The translations under genes and the position numbers were made by a program. Shown here one piece after another: positions 44,101 to 52,423 of a stretch of DNA of 64,000 bases. The stretch comes from Asticcacaulis sp. EMRT-3 (GTDB lineage: Bacteria; Pseudomonadota; Alphaproteobacteria; Caulobacterales; Caulobacteraceae), in assembly GCF_030027245.1 (NCBI RefSeq), contig NZ_JASERT010000001.1, forward strand, positions 124,001 to 188,000, read 5' to 3'. Each line of letters starts with the position of its first letter. Position 1 is the first letter of the stretch. The notes under the pieces are model-generated. The model worked only from the letters and a program-made list of their open reading frames with translations, was not told the DNA's origin and did not search any database.

Positions 44101-45312
44101 TTAGGCGGCGGGTTTTCGGGCAGCGACGCCGGAGGCCTGAGGGCCGCTCAGCGTATTCCAGGTGTCGCGGTAACGTTTGACGAGCCAGCGGTTGAACTGG
44201 ATTTGCGCACCCTCCTGCCAGGAATAACGCCCGCGCGGCGCGAATTTCGAGCGCAAGCCCTTTTGCACCAGTTCATCGACGTGCATGTCCTGAGCGACGA
44301 TGTGCATGGCGGCGGCCATATTCATCTCCATTTTGTGCGCGAAGGACGGATGTTTCGAAGCCCCCGGCGCCACCAGTATGCCGGTATCCTGATCAAGGCT
44401 TTCCGGGCCGGTGGGGCGCAGGATCAGGTAAATCACCATATCGCTCATCATCACCAGCGACAGCGTCGGCGGCACATTGGCGAAGGTCATCCGTCCGCGG
44501 TCGGCCTCATCAAGATCGGGAAAGATCGGCAGCAGGGCCTTCTGGGTGGCGTTGAAGCTGGCGTCGGGGTGGAGCGTGCCGTTGAAACGCAGGAAACCGG
44601 CATGGGCAGGGTCGGATTCGGGGAATTCAGCCAGTTCCGACGGCACAAAATCGTGCAGCGGGCCCTGATGCAGTTTCGAGGCGTGATAACCGTCATTATT
44701 GTTTTCGAACATCACCTTCCAGTTCCACGGAAAGCTGCCCTGCATCGGCTTGTCGCCCTCGGCCTCGGCCAGATTATAGTGGGCGATGGCGTCGGACACA
44801 TGGCTCAGGCGCGGGGCCAGAGGTGCGGCTTCGGCGTCGAAATTGATAAAGATGAAACCCTGCCAGATCTCGACCTTGAAGGGCGTCAGGCCATGCTCTT
44901 CCTTGTTGAAATTGCAGGTCTTCTCCATAGCGGGCGCGCCGGTCAGCTTGCCATCCAGCGAATAGGCCCAGTGGTGATAAGGACAGACAAAACCGCGCGC
45001 CTTGCCTGAGCCCTCGGACACCAGCATGGCGCGGTGGGCGCACACAGACGACATCGCCCTGACCACGCCGTCGCGGTTGCGCGTCACCAGAATGGGTTCG
45101 CCGGCGATATGCGTATTGAAAAACTCGCCCGGCTCCCTGATCCACGATTCACGACCGACGCACAGCCATTCATGGTAGAAGAGGGCTTCCTTTTCAAATT
45201 CGTAAAAATCGGCGCTGGTATAGCATTCGGGCGGCAGGGTTTCGGCCTCGGCCAGATCGGTTTCCGAGCTGATGAGGGACGTCATGAACGGGGTATCGGG
45301 CAGCTTCAACAT
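44101..45312 (-). CDS. Rieske non-haem iron oxygenase, alpha subunit
   Basis: A 403-residue ring-hydroxylating or demethylating oxygenase. The Rieske 2Fe-2S ligands are Cys91, His93, Cys110 and His113 (CAHRAM, CPYHHWAYS). The mononuclear iron site has His210 and His215 in NNNDGYHASKLHQ, with Asp207 as the usual bridge to the neighbouring subunit's Rieske centre. No beta-subunit gene is present, so it is probably a homotrimeric alpha-only enzyme of the phthalate/carnitine-oxygenase type. The reductase at 50267 is the likely electron donor. ATG at 45312 excludes an unconserved leader. Confidence 0.9.
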   Translation of the reverse strand: MLKLPDTPFMTSLISSETDLAEAETLPPECYTSADFYEFEKEALFYHEWLCVGRESWIREPGEFFNTHIAGEPILVTRNRDGVVRAMSSVCAHRAMLVSEGSGKARGFVCPYHHWAYSLDGKLTGAPAMEKTCNFNKEEHGLTPFKVEIWQGFIFINFDAEAAPLAPRLSHVSDAIAHYNLAEAEGDKPMQGSFPWNWKVMFENNNDGYHASKLHQGPLHDFVPSELAEFPESDPAHAGFLRFNGTLHPDASFNATQKALLPIFPDLDEADRGRMTFANVPPTLSLVMMSDMVIYLILRPTGPESLDQDTGILVAPGASKHPSFAHKMEMNMAAAMHIVAQDMHVDELVQKGLRSKFAPRGRYSWQEGAQIQFNRWLVKRYRDTWNTLSGPQASGVAARKPAA

Positions 45313-45460
45313 AGGCGAACAAACCTTGTGTTCAGGGTCTGAAGTGGCAGCGCCCGTCTGAAGGGATGCCATCTGTAGGTCATGTCTAGCGGAACGGATC
45401 GCTGGCGGTCTTGTGCCTGCGCGCACAACAAGTTGCTGAGAGCGCATGACGAGCCGCGCT

Positions 45461-46297
45461 CTATGAGGCGGCTTCGTCGATGGCGGTGGAGAGGATCAGA
45501 TCCTTCCAGGCGTCCATTTCCGCCCGCTTATCGGCCAGCTCCGCTTCGGCATAGCCAAGGGCGTCGGCCCCCAGTAACAGGCCAAGCGGCGGATTGGGCG
45601 CGGAGGCGATGGTGATGATGGCCTGGGCCGCTTTTTTGGGATCGCCGCCTTCGTGACCGGCGTGATCGCGCAGGATGCGTTCGGCGGCATGGCCCGCGCC
45701 GTCATAGTCGGCGATCTTGGTGCGGGCGGTGGTCAGGCTGCCCTTGCTGAAATGGGTGCGAAAGCCGCCGGGCGCGACATTGATCACGCGGATGCCCAGT
45801 TCGCGAACCTCCTCGGCCAGGGTGCGGCCAAGCCCTTCCATGGCGTATTTGGTAGCGCCGTAAAAGCCGGAACCGGCCCAGGGGCGATAACCGCTGACCG
45901 AGGTGATATTGATGATGCAGCCTGCGCGGCGGGCGCGCATCGTGGGCAGAACCGCCTGAATCACATTGACCGCGCCAAACACATTGACCTCGAACACGGC
46001 CCTGAACTCTTCCGGCGTCGCCTCTTCGATGGCGCAGATCAGGCCGTAACCGGCATTATTGACCACGACATCGAGCTGGCCGAAAGCGGTCTCCGCCGCC
46101 GCTACTGCCGCCTTGACGCTGGCGACATCGGTAACATCGGCCATCAGGCCCATAGCGCGTCCGGGGGCCAGCGCTTCAAAGGCCTTAAGCGCTTCAGCCT
46201 GGCGTACCGTGCCCGCCACATGATGGCCCTGGGCGAGAAGCGTTTCTGCCAAAGCCCGGCCCAGACCGCTGCTTACCCCTGTGATCAACCAGTTCAT
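45461..46297 (-). CDS. Short-chain dehydrogenase/reductase
   Basis: A 278-residue classical SDR. The cofactor motif TGVSSGLGRAL is at the N-terminus, NNAGYG near residue 79 and the catalytic Ser-Tyr-Lys in NITSVSGYRPWAGSGFYGATKYAMEG. An arginine after the first strand (GTVRQ) suggests NADP(H) preference. Closest in pattern to broad-specificity oxidoreductases; the substrate is unassigned. It lies between the Rieske and ribokinase genes on the same strand, with gaps of about 108-150 bp that leave its operon membership open. Confidence 0.86.
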   Translation of the reverse strand: MNWLITGVSSGLGRALAETLLAQGHHVAGTVRQAEALKAFEALAPGRAMGLMADVTDVASVKAAVAAAETAFGQLDVVVNNAGYGLICAIEEATPEEFRAVFEVNVFGAVNVIQAVLPTMRARRAGCIINITSVSGYRPWAGSGFYGATKYAMEGLGRTLAEEVRELGIRVINVAPGGFRTHFSKGSLTTARTKIADYDGAGHAAERILRDHAGHEGGDPKKAAQAIITIASAPNPPLGLLLGADALGYAEAELADKRAEMDAWKDLILSTAIDEAAS

Positions 46298-46405
46298 TTT
46301 ACCTCACCTATATGATGCCGCCGTGATGCGGATAGAGTTTATGTGAATAACGAACTGAAAAATAACGATTTCCATAAGTTCGCCGATGGTGTTGCCTGCT
46401 CCCTC

Positions 46406-47332
46406 TCAGCCGAGGGCGCGCAGGAAATCTGTAACCTCGTCAGTACTGGGCGCGGCATTGGCCGAGCGCCGTGACACGGAGATGGCGGCGGCGGCTGAGG
46501 CGCGGCGCATGGCGGCGGGCACCGGGCAGCCCGTCGCCAGTTCCCCCACCAGCGTGCCGTTGAAAATATCACCGGCACCGGTGGCATCGACGGCCTCGAC
46601 CCTGAAGGTGGGTACGCGGATGAGCGTTCCGTCCATCAGGGTAGCGCTGCCATGAACGCCCAGCGTCACGACGGGTGTGGTTGCGCCCATGTCGTGCAGG
46701 CGGGTCAGCGCTGCGCTCAGCGACATATTGTCGGTGCCGGTGATGCCGGTGAGGGCCGCCAGTTCGATTTCGTTGGGCGTGACCACATCGGCGAGCGGCA
46801 GGAGGTCGGTGGCCCAGACCTGTGCCGGTGCGGGATTGAGAACGGTCAGGACGCCCGCCGCGCGGGCCGATTGCAGGCCTTTGCGAACCGTGGCCTCAGG
46901 CGTCTCCAGTTGCACCACGAAAGCGTCGGCACCGCGGATCAGCGCACCTGCGACATCGATGTCCTCCGGCGTCAGACAGGCATTGGCACCCGGCGAAACG
47001 ACGATCATATTGTCGCCACTGGCGGCGACGAGGATATTGGCGATACCGGTGCCGGTGCCGGTTTCGCTGCGCACATGGCTGTCATCGACCCCCATGCTTT
47101 TCAGAAAGTCCCGCGCCTGACGGCCAAGATCGTCATCGCCGATGACGGCGATCATGTGGGCGGCATGGCCCTGACGGGCAATCGCCACGGCCTGATTCAG
47201 CCCCTTGCCGCCAATGACGAGGGCGCTGTCCGTGGCCATGATTGTCTCATTGGCCTGCGGCAGGGCCGCGACGCGCAGGATAAAATCGGCATTGACCGAT
47301 CCGGCGACAACAATCCTGAGTTTTTTGCGCAT
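46406..47332 (-). CDS. PfkB-family sugar kinase, ribokinase-like
   Basis: A 308-residue carbohydrate kinase. The N-terminal VVAGSVNADFILRVAALP and GGKGLNQAVAIARQG are the ribokinase substrate signatures. The C-terminal VDATGAGDIFNGTLVGELA holds the catalytic Asp and anion hole. It most likely phosphorylates ribose or a similar pentose. Its presence inside a cluster of oxygenases and amidases would make sense if the substrate carries a ribosyl group, but it could also be unrelated. No nucleosidase gene is seen nearby. Confidence 0.85.
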   Translation of the reverse strand: MRKKLRIVVAGSVNADFILRVAALPQANETIMATDSALVIGGKGLNQAVAIARQGHAAHMIAVIGDDDLGRQARDFLKSMGVDDSHVRSETGTGTGIANILVAASGDNMIVVSPGANACLTPEDIDVAGALIRGADAFVVQLETPEATVRKGLQSARAAGVLTVLNPAPAQVWATDLLPLADVVTPNEIELAALTGITGTDNMSLSAALTRLHDMGATTPVVTLGVHGSATLMDGTLIRVPTFRVEAVDATGAGDIFNGTLVGELATGCPVPAAMRRASAAAAISVSRRSANAAPSTDEVTDFLRALG

Positions 47333-47435
47333 ACAGCTTCCCCGTGGGTTAGACCCTGATCGTTAGGCCCACCTTGCGGCCCGGTCTTGCCTCAGGGCGC
47401 ACAGAGAGTTGCAGACACAAACCCTATCTGCACCA

Positions 47436-49790
47436 CTAAGCCGTAAACAGCGCCTTGCGAATAATGGCGTGACAGCCCCAATTGCCGTTGACGACCTGGG
47501 TGATGCCAAAATCAACCCCGACCGATAATAAGGAAATCGCCTCATCCTCACTCAGGTCTTTCGAGGTCATCAGGAAGCGGCGCGCTTTGCGGAAGGCGTC
47601 GCGCATGGCCAGATCGACCGAGGATTTCTTGTAGATTTCGCTCTGGGCCTTATCGCCCAGTTCGCGCAGATAATTGGGCTGGCTAAAGCCCATGATGACC
47701 CACTCGTCCTTGGTTTCGATCAAAGGATAGTCGAGATCGTTCAAGGGATCGCGCAGGTTTTCCTTGGGGTGCAGGATGACCTGTATCATGGCCGTCATCG
47801 AACATTCGATGGCCGTGCCGCACAATTCCGAATCGCCCTGCGAGGCGTGAGGATCGCCAATCGATAACAGGCCGCCCGCCACATTGACCGGCAGAAAGAT
47901 CGACGCGCCCGGCCCCAGCCGCCAGTTGTCCATATTGCCGCCGAAATTACCCGGCGGCACCGAATCGACCATGTCGTCCTGGGCCGGAGCCAGGGCCACC
48001 ATGCCGAAGTGTGGCCGCACCGGAATCTCGACATTGCGCAGCACGTCGAAATTCTTTTCGATGCTCGTCTGATCAATCGGCACACCCGGATAGTCATAGC
48101 GGTGGTGGCAAATGCCGTAAGGGTCAGTCTGCGGCGTATAGCGGAAATTATAGACGGCGTGGGCGCAGGCGCGGCCCTGATTTGTCTCGACCTCATAAAT
48201 GGTCACGACTTCGCGTGGCTTCGGCTCGGTCAGGAGGTCGTGATAGTGAAAGCCCCAATAGGCGGCCAGATTGCTGCCGAACGTCCGCCCCGCGAACCTG
48301 GCATTGCGGCTGGGGCGCGTATTGACCTCGATGAAGCGCACCTCGATGATGTCGCCCGGACGCGCGCCCGCCACCGCGATGGGGCCGGTGCAGATATGCA
48401 CGCCGAAACCTTCACCGGCACCGCGCCCGACCGCCGAAGCGTCCATCGGGCCCGCGCCGCGCCGCTCGACGGCCTTGCCGCTGGCGTCCCAGCGATAAAT
48501 GGCCTCCGCGCCGGGATCCCCCTCGATCATGCGTTCATAATCATCGCTGGCATGGTGGGTCAGGGTTTCGACCGTCACATAGTCGAACGACTGCACCTCC
48601 AGAACGGGCTTCAGATTCTTGTTGAGGTAGCCCCAGTGGACGGTGGCCGGTGTGGCGGGCAGGAAATGGTGGCGCACGCCGGCTGCTACGGCATAGCCGG
48701 CAAAAGCGCGGGTCGGCGCAAAACCGGGGTTTTCCTCTTCCTCAAGGATGGGGTCGTCGCTGGCCGGATGGTCCTCATCCTTGCTGGCCTTTTGCTCACG
48801 CACCACGTCGGGGCGGCCGCGATTAAAAATCTCGGCGATTTCGCGGTCGGTCGGCGGCGATTTGCGGTATTCGCGCGGCGATGTGCCATATTGTTCGCGG
48901 AAGGCGCGGCTGAAGGAGGCGGAGTCGTTAAAGCCCCACTGAAACAGAATGTCGGAGATCGATTTCTGGGCGTGGAGGGGGCTCAACAGATCCATGCGGC
49001 AGCGCTCCAGCCGCCGCAGCTTGACATAGTGGCCGAAGCTTTCGTCCTCGGTTTCAAACAGCTTTTGCAGGTAGCGCATGGAAATACCATGCTCCTTGGC
49101 GACCTGTTGCAGGTTGAGGTTCGGATCGCTCAGGCGCATTTCGATGGTTTGAAACACGCGCTGAAGCAACATGGCGCGCGCGCCCGCCGAGCCGCCCAGG
49201 GCCTTGACCGGTGCATTTTCCATCAGGGCGGTCAGGATGAATTCCGGCAGGCTCAGTTCGACCGGGCGAATCTGGTCAATCGTCAGGTCGTTAATCGTGT
49301 CGGCGACCGAACGCAGCATACCGGACATGACGCGGCCCGAACCGGCATGGCTGGAAATATGGGTGACGCCCGAAGGCAGAGGCGTATGGATGCGCAGCGA
49401 CAGGATGGATTTCGGCACCTTGACGAACAGGAAGCGATTGTCGCGGCGAAAATCGAGGGCCGCCACAACGCTGCTTTCGCCGAAAATAATATCGCCTTCC
49501 TGAACGGCTTCCAGCAGGACGCCGGTGCCCGCCTGCAACTCGCCTTCCAGCAACTGAACCAGCCAGACAAAATCCGGCTGTTCACTCAGATCGATGGTGA
49601 TTTTTTGCGGCGTGGCGGCGACACTGATGACATCCATCCCCTGTCCGCTCAGGAAGCTGGACAGTTCGCCATAGATGGTTTCCGAACCGACGGTTTCCAG
49701 TTTCAGGGATTTACGTTGCAGCGCAAAACGCCAGGCGTCCCAGCGTTGTTCCTTAGGATAGGCATTTGTCGTAAAACGTAACATAGGCAC
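47436..49790 (-). CDS. Fusion: AraC-family regulator + acetamidase/formamidase
   Basis: A single uninterrupted 784-residue frame joins two complete proteins. Residues 1-200 are an AraC-type sensor domain. Residues 208-310 are the AraC double helix-turn-helix (LNLQQVAKEHGISMRYLQKLFE and SISDILFQWGFNDSASFSRAF, ending GTSPREYR). A charged linker (about 311-365, rich in Asp, Glu and Pro) follows. Residues 371-784 are a full FmdA-type amidase: ATVHWGYLNKNLKPVLEV, GVHICTGPIAVAGARPGD, GSNLAAYWGFHYHD, PPGNFGGNMDN, GGLLSIGDPHASQGDSELCGTA, VGVDFGITQVV. Both halves resemble the unfused pair at 41898-43993. It may bind DNA and a substrate amide at once, acting as an enzyme-regulator. Confidence 0.9.
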   Translation of the reverse strand: MPMLRFTTNAYPKEQRWDAWRFALQRKSLKLETVGSETIYGELSSFLSGQGMDVISVAATPQKITIDLSEQPDFVWLVQLLEGELQAGTGVLLEAVQEGDIIFGESSVVAALDFRRDNRFLFVKVPKSILSLRIHTPLPSGVTHISSHAGSGRVMSGMLRSVADTINDLTIDQIRPVELSLPEFILTALMENAPVKALGGSAGARAMLLQRVFQTIEMRLSDPNLNLQQVAKEHGISMRYLQKLFETEDESFGHYVKLRRLERCRMDLLSPLHAQKSISDILFQWGFNDSASFSRAFREQYGTSPREYRKSPPTDREIAEIFNRGRPDVVREQKASKDEDHPASDDPILEEEENPGFAPTRAFAGYAVAAGVRHHFLPATPATVHWGYLNKNLKPVLEVQSFDYVTVETLTHHASDDYERMIEGDPGAEAIYRWDASGKAVERRGAGPMDASAVGRGAGEGFGVHICTGPIAVAGARPGDIIEVRFIEVNTRPSRNARFAGRTFGSNLAAYWGFHYHDLLTEPKPREVVTIYEVETNQGRACAHAVYNFRYTPQTDPYGICHHRYDYPGVPIDQTSIEKNFDVLRNVEIPVRPHFGMVALAPAQDDMVDSVPPGNFGGNMDNWRLGPGASIFLPVNVAGGLLSIGDPHASQGDSELCGTAIECSMTAMIQVILHPKENLRDPLNDLDYPLIETKDEWVIMGFSQPNYLRELGDKAQSEIYKKSSVDLAMRDAFRKARRFLMTSKDLSEDEAISLLSVGVDFGITQVVNGNWGCHAIIRKALFTA

Positions 49791-50266
49791 CTGATACGCG
49801 GAATTTTAAAAAAGATACTCAAAAAACAGTATGATAATGTGGATGGTGCGTGCGTACTTCAAGCGCTCAACCGCCACACATGCTGTTACCGATGAATCTA
49901 TCTCTCTAAAATGGAAAATAGCGAATCAAATTTTATTCCGCGTCTGCACAGGCATTGTCACAACTATGCGTTGCGGCGAAAAAACGGCCACGGCAAACGC
50001 TGATTCTTGGGATATGCCAGCAGAACTTGCTGAAGAACTACCGTGGCCGACCTGAGGACAGGCATTGTCAGCTTATCCTTTGGCAGGGCGTGCGGTCTTG
50101 ATTGCCTGCGCCCAACAATTTGGCAGCGGCGGGTGGCGGTTTAAAAAAAGATAAACTTGTCGCGCTGCGCACATAATATGGGTGCGAAATGACAAGTTCT
50201 GCTGGCGAGGCTTGGCTATAGTGGGCGAACAAACCTAAGTTCGGTCGTGTTGCGTAAGGATTGCGT
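49791..50266. other. Divergent control region between the fusion gene and the reductase operon
   Basis: A 476-bp gap, AT-rich near the fusion gene. An 8-bp perfect inverted repeat, AACTTGTC (50154-50161) and GACAAGTT (50191-50198), lies 69-113 bases before the reductase start and could be an operator. GCGAACAAACCT at about 50224 also occurs just upstream of the Rieske start at 45315. A short open frame at 49831-50055 has unusual composition and is not supported as a gene. Confidence 0.45.
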
Positions 50267-51232
50267 ATGACAGACAGCCCGTTACAGGTGCGCGTGCATC
50301 ACCTCATGGACAGGTCGCCGGGAACGGCTGACGCGGTACGCATCCTCGATCTGCGTCCCGTGGCAGATACGGTTCTGCCGTCTTTCGAAGCGGGTGCCCA
50401 TATCGACATCCATGCCGGGGCGGGGATCGTGCGGCAATATTCGCTGCTCAATGATCCGGCGGAAACGCATCGTTATGTCGTGGCGGTGGCGCTGGATGCG
50501 GAGAGCCGTGGCGGTTCCAGATGGATTCATGACTGGGTTGAGCCGGACGATCTTCTGACGATCAGCGCGCCGCGGTGTCATTTCCATCTGGTCGAAGACG
50601 CTGCGCATAGTGTTTTGATCGCGGGCGGCATTGGCATCACGCCGATCTGGGCGATGGCGCAGCGCCTGATGGCGCTTGGCCGTTCGTTCGAGCTGCATTA
50701 TGGCGCGCGCCGGGCGGCCACAGCGCCCCTGCTCGACGATATGGTCTGCGCCTTGCAAGACAGCGGACGCTTTCACACCCGGTTTGAAGAGAGCGACGGG
50801 CGGCTGGATTTGAAAGGCATTTTGGCCGCAGCGCCAGCGGGCAGCCATGTCTATGCCTGCGGGCCCGCGGCCATGCTCGACGCCTATCTGGCCGCCAGCC
50901 AGGGCCTGCCTTCAGACTGCATCCACTATGAACGCTTCGCCGCCACGATTGAGGCGGCCTCTGAAGGTGGCTTTACAGTCGAACTGGCGCGGCGGCAAAT
51001 GAAGATTGATGTCCAGTCCGGTCAGACCATTCTGGATGCGCTCAAAACAGCCGGGGTCAATGCGCCGCATTCCTGCGCCGAAGGGATTTGCGGGGCCTGT
51101 GAGACGGCCATTCTCAGCGGCGTGGCCGATCACCGCGACAGCGTTTTAAGCGACGCGGAAAAAGCCGCCGGAAAGACTATGATGATTTGCTGTTCGGGCG
51201 CAAAGACCCCCAACCTCGTTCTTGATCTGTGA
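50267..51232 (+). CDS. FMN/2Fe-2S oxidoreductase (Rieske-oxygenase reductase, VanB/CntB type)
   Basis: A 321-residue reductase that passes electrons from NAD(P)H through FMN and a plant-type 2Fe-2S cluster to a Rieske oxygenase. RQYSLLN (56-62) binds flavin, IAGGIGITP (118-126) NAD, and YACGPAAML precedes the C-terminal ferredoxin domain with Cys270, Cys275, Cys278 and Cys308 or 309. This order (FMN-NAD-2Fe-2S) is that of phthalate dioxygenase reductase and carnitine monooxygenase reductase. AAGGA precedes ATG 50267. It is the obvious partner of the alpha subunit at 44101, although it lies on the other side of the fusion gene. Confidence 0.9.
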   Translation: MTDSPLQVRVHHLMDRSPGTADAVRILDLRPVADTVLPSFEAGAHIDIHAGAGIVRQYSLLNDPAETHRYVVAVALDAESRGGSRWIHDWVEPDDLLTISAPRCHFHLVEDAAHSVLIAGGIGITPIWAMAQRLMALGRSFELHYGARRAATAPLLDDMVCALQDSGRFHTRFEESDGRLDLKGILAAAPAGSHVYACGPAAMLDAYLAASQGLPSDCIHYERFAATIEAASEGGFTVELARRQMKIDVQSGQTILDALKTAGVNAPHSCAEGICGACETAILSGVADHRDSVLSDAEKAAGKTMMICCSGAKTPNLVLDL

Positions 51233-51239
51233 GCCTGAC

Positions 51240-52262
51240 ATGTTTGCCAAACTGAATGCCGCCAGCACGACCCTGTTCAGGGTGGTGGACCCGTTTATTC
51301 TCCTCATGCTGACGATGGTGCTGGCCGCCAGTCTGCTGCCGGTGCGCGGCGAAGCGGCGACGGTGGCGGGCTGGATCACCAATGCCGCCATCATGCTGTT
51401 GTTCTTCCTGCATGGCGCGAAGCTGTCGCGGCAGGCCATTCTCAGAGGCTTTGGCAATCTGCGCCTGCACGGGCTGGTTCTGGCCACGACCTTTGTGGTG
51501 TTTCCGCTGATCGGACTGGCCATCAAGGGGCTGGCGAGTGGTTTTCTGGCCCCCACCATATTGAGCGGCATCGTATTTCTCTGTCTTCTGCCCTCGACCG
51601 TTCAGTCTTCCATCGCCTTCACAGCCATCGCGCGCGGCAATGTGGCGGCGGCGGTTTGCAGCGCATCTTTGTCAAACATATTGGGGATTTTCCTGACGCC
51701 GGTGCTGGTCGGCCTGTTGATGGGGCATACGGCTGGAATTTCCCTTGATTCGATTGGAAAAATCGCCGGACAACTGCTCTTGCCGTTCGTCGTGGGGCAT
51801 CTGATGCGGCCCTGGCTGGAAGGCTTCATCACCCGGCACAAATCTCTGGTGGGCCGCGTTGATCGCACCTCGATCCTGCTGGTCGTCTATACCGCTTTCA
51901 GCGCCTCGGTCGTCGAAGGGCTGTGGCACAAGGTCAGCATGGGCGATCTGGCCATCGTTCTGGGGCTGTGCGGCCTGATTCTGGGCCTGGTGCTGGCCCT
52001 GACCTGGTGGGGCGCGAAGGCCCTGGGGTTCGCCTATGCCGAACGGGTGGTGATCCTGTTCTGCGGCTCGAAGAAAAGCCTCGCTTCCGGCGTCCCTATG
52101 GCAAGCACCCTGTTTCCTCCGGCGGTGCTGGGGCCGGTCATCCTGCCTCTGATGCTGTTCCATCAGGTGCAACTGATTGCCTGTGCTTTTATCGCGCGCA
52201 AGCTCCATGCCGATTATGACAAGCTGGCTATGCCGGCCAGGGCCGATGTGGCCGGGAAGTAA
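51240..52262 (+). CDS. Bile acid:sodium symporter (BASS/SLC10-like) family carrier
   Basis: A 340-residue inner-membrane protein with about ten hydrophobic segments. The SLC10A7/YfeH-type features are FLHGAKLSRQAILRGFGNLRLH, LLPSTVQSSIAFTAIARGNVAAAVCSASLSNILGIF and the late SKKSLASGVPMASTLF with its ion-binding environment. Substrates of bacterial members are organic anions cotransported with sodium, and one in this cluster would suit an acidic pathway compound. ATG lies 7 bases after the reductase stop, so the two share a transcript. Confidence 0.87.
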   Translation: MFAKLNAASTTLFRVVDPFILLMLTMVLAASLLPVRGEAATVAGWITNAAIMLLFFLHGAKLSRQAILRGFGNLRLHGLVLATTFVVFPLIGLAIKGLASGFLAPTILSGIVFLCLLPSTVQSSIAFTAIARGNVAAAVCSASLSNILGIFLTPVLVGLLMGHTAGISLDSIGKIAGQLLLPFVVGHLMRPWLEGFITRHKSLVGRVDRTSILLVVYTAFSASVVEGLWHKVSMGDLAIVLGLCGLILGLVLALTWWGAKALGFAYAERVVILFCGSKKSLASGVPMASTLFPPAVLGPVILPLMLFHQVQLIACAFIARKLHADYDKLAMPARADVAGK

Positions 52263-52423
52263 GCAGGGCCGGTGCGTCGGCCTGCCCGGCAGTCAGGCTC
52301 AGGGCGTTCGTCGATCAACAGATCATGCACATCCAGACAAGACCGCATGAGCGGCCTTTGTTAGTCTGATCAGGACAGTCAACCGTCATGCGTTTGGGCG
52401 CTGATGAAGAGAGAGTAAGTCTG

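Noticed and set aside
48009..49781. 590-codon open frame antisense to the AraC-acetamidase fusion
   Set aside because: It mirrors the codon periodicity of the GC-rich real gene, shows no family motifs and lacks a ribosome site. Long antisense frames are expected at this base composition.
49831..50055. 74-codon frame in the AT-rich control region upstream of the fusion gene
   Set aside because: Starts with rare-looking residues, has no ribosome site and lies in the expected promoter region.
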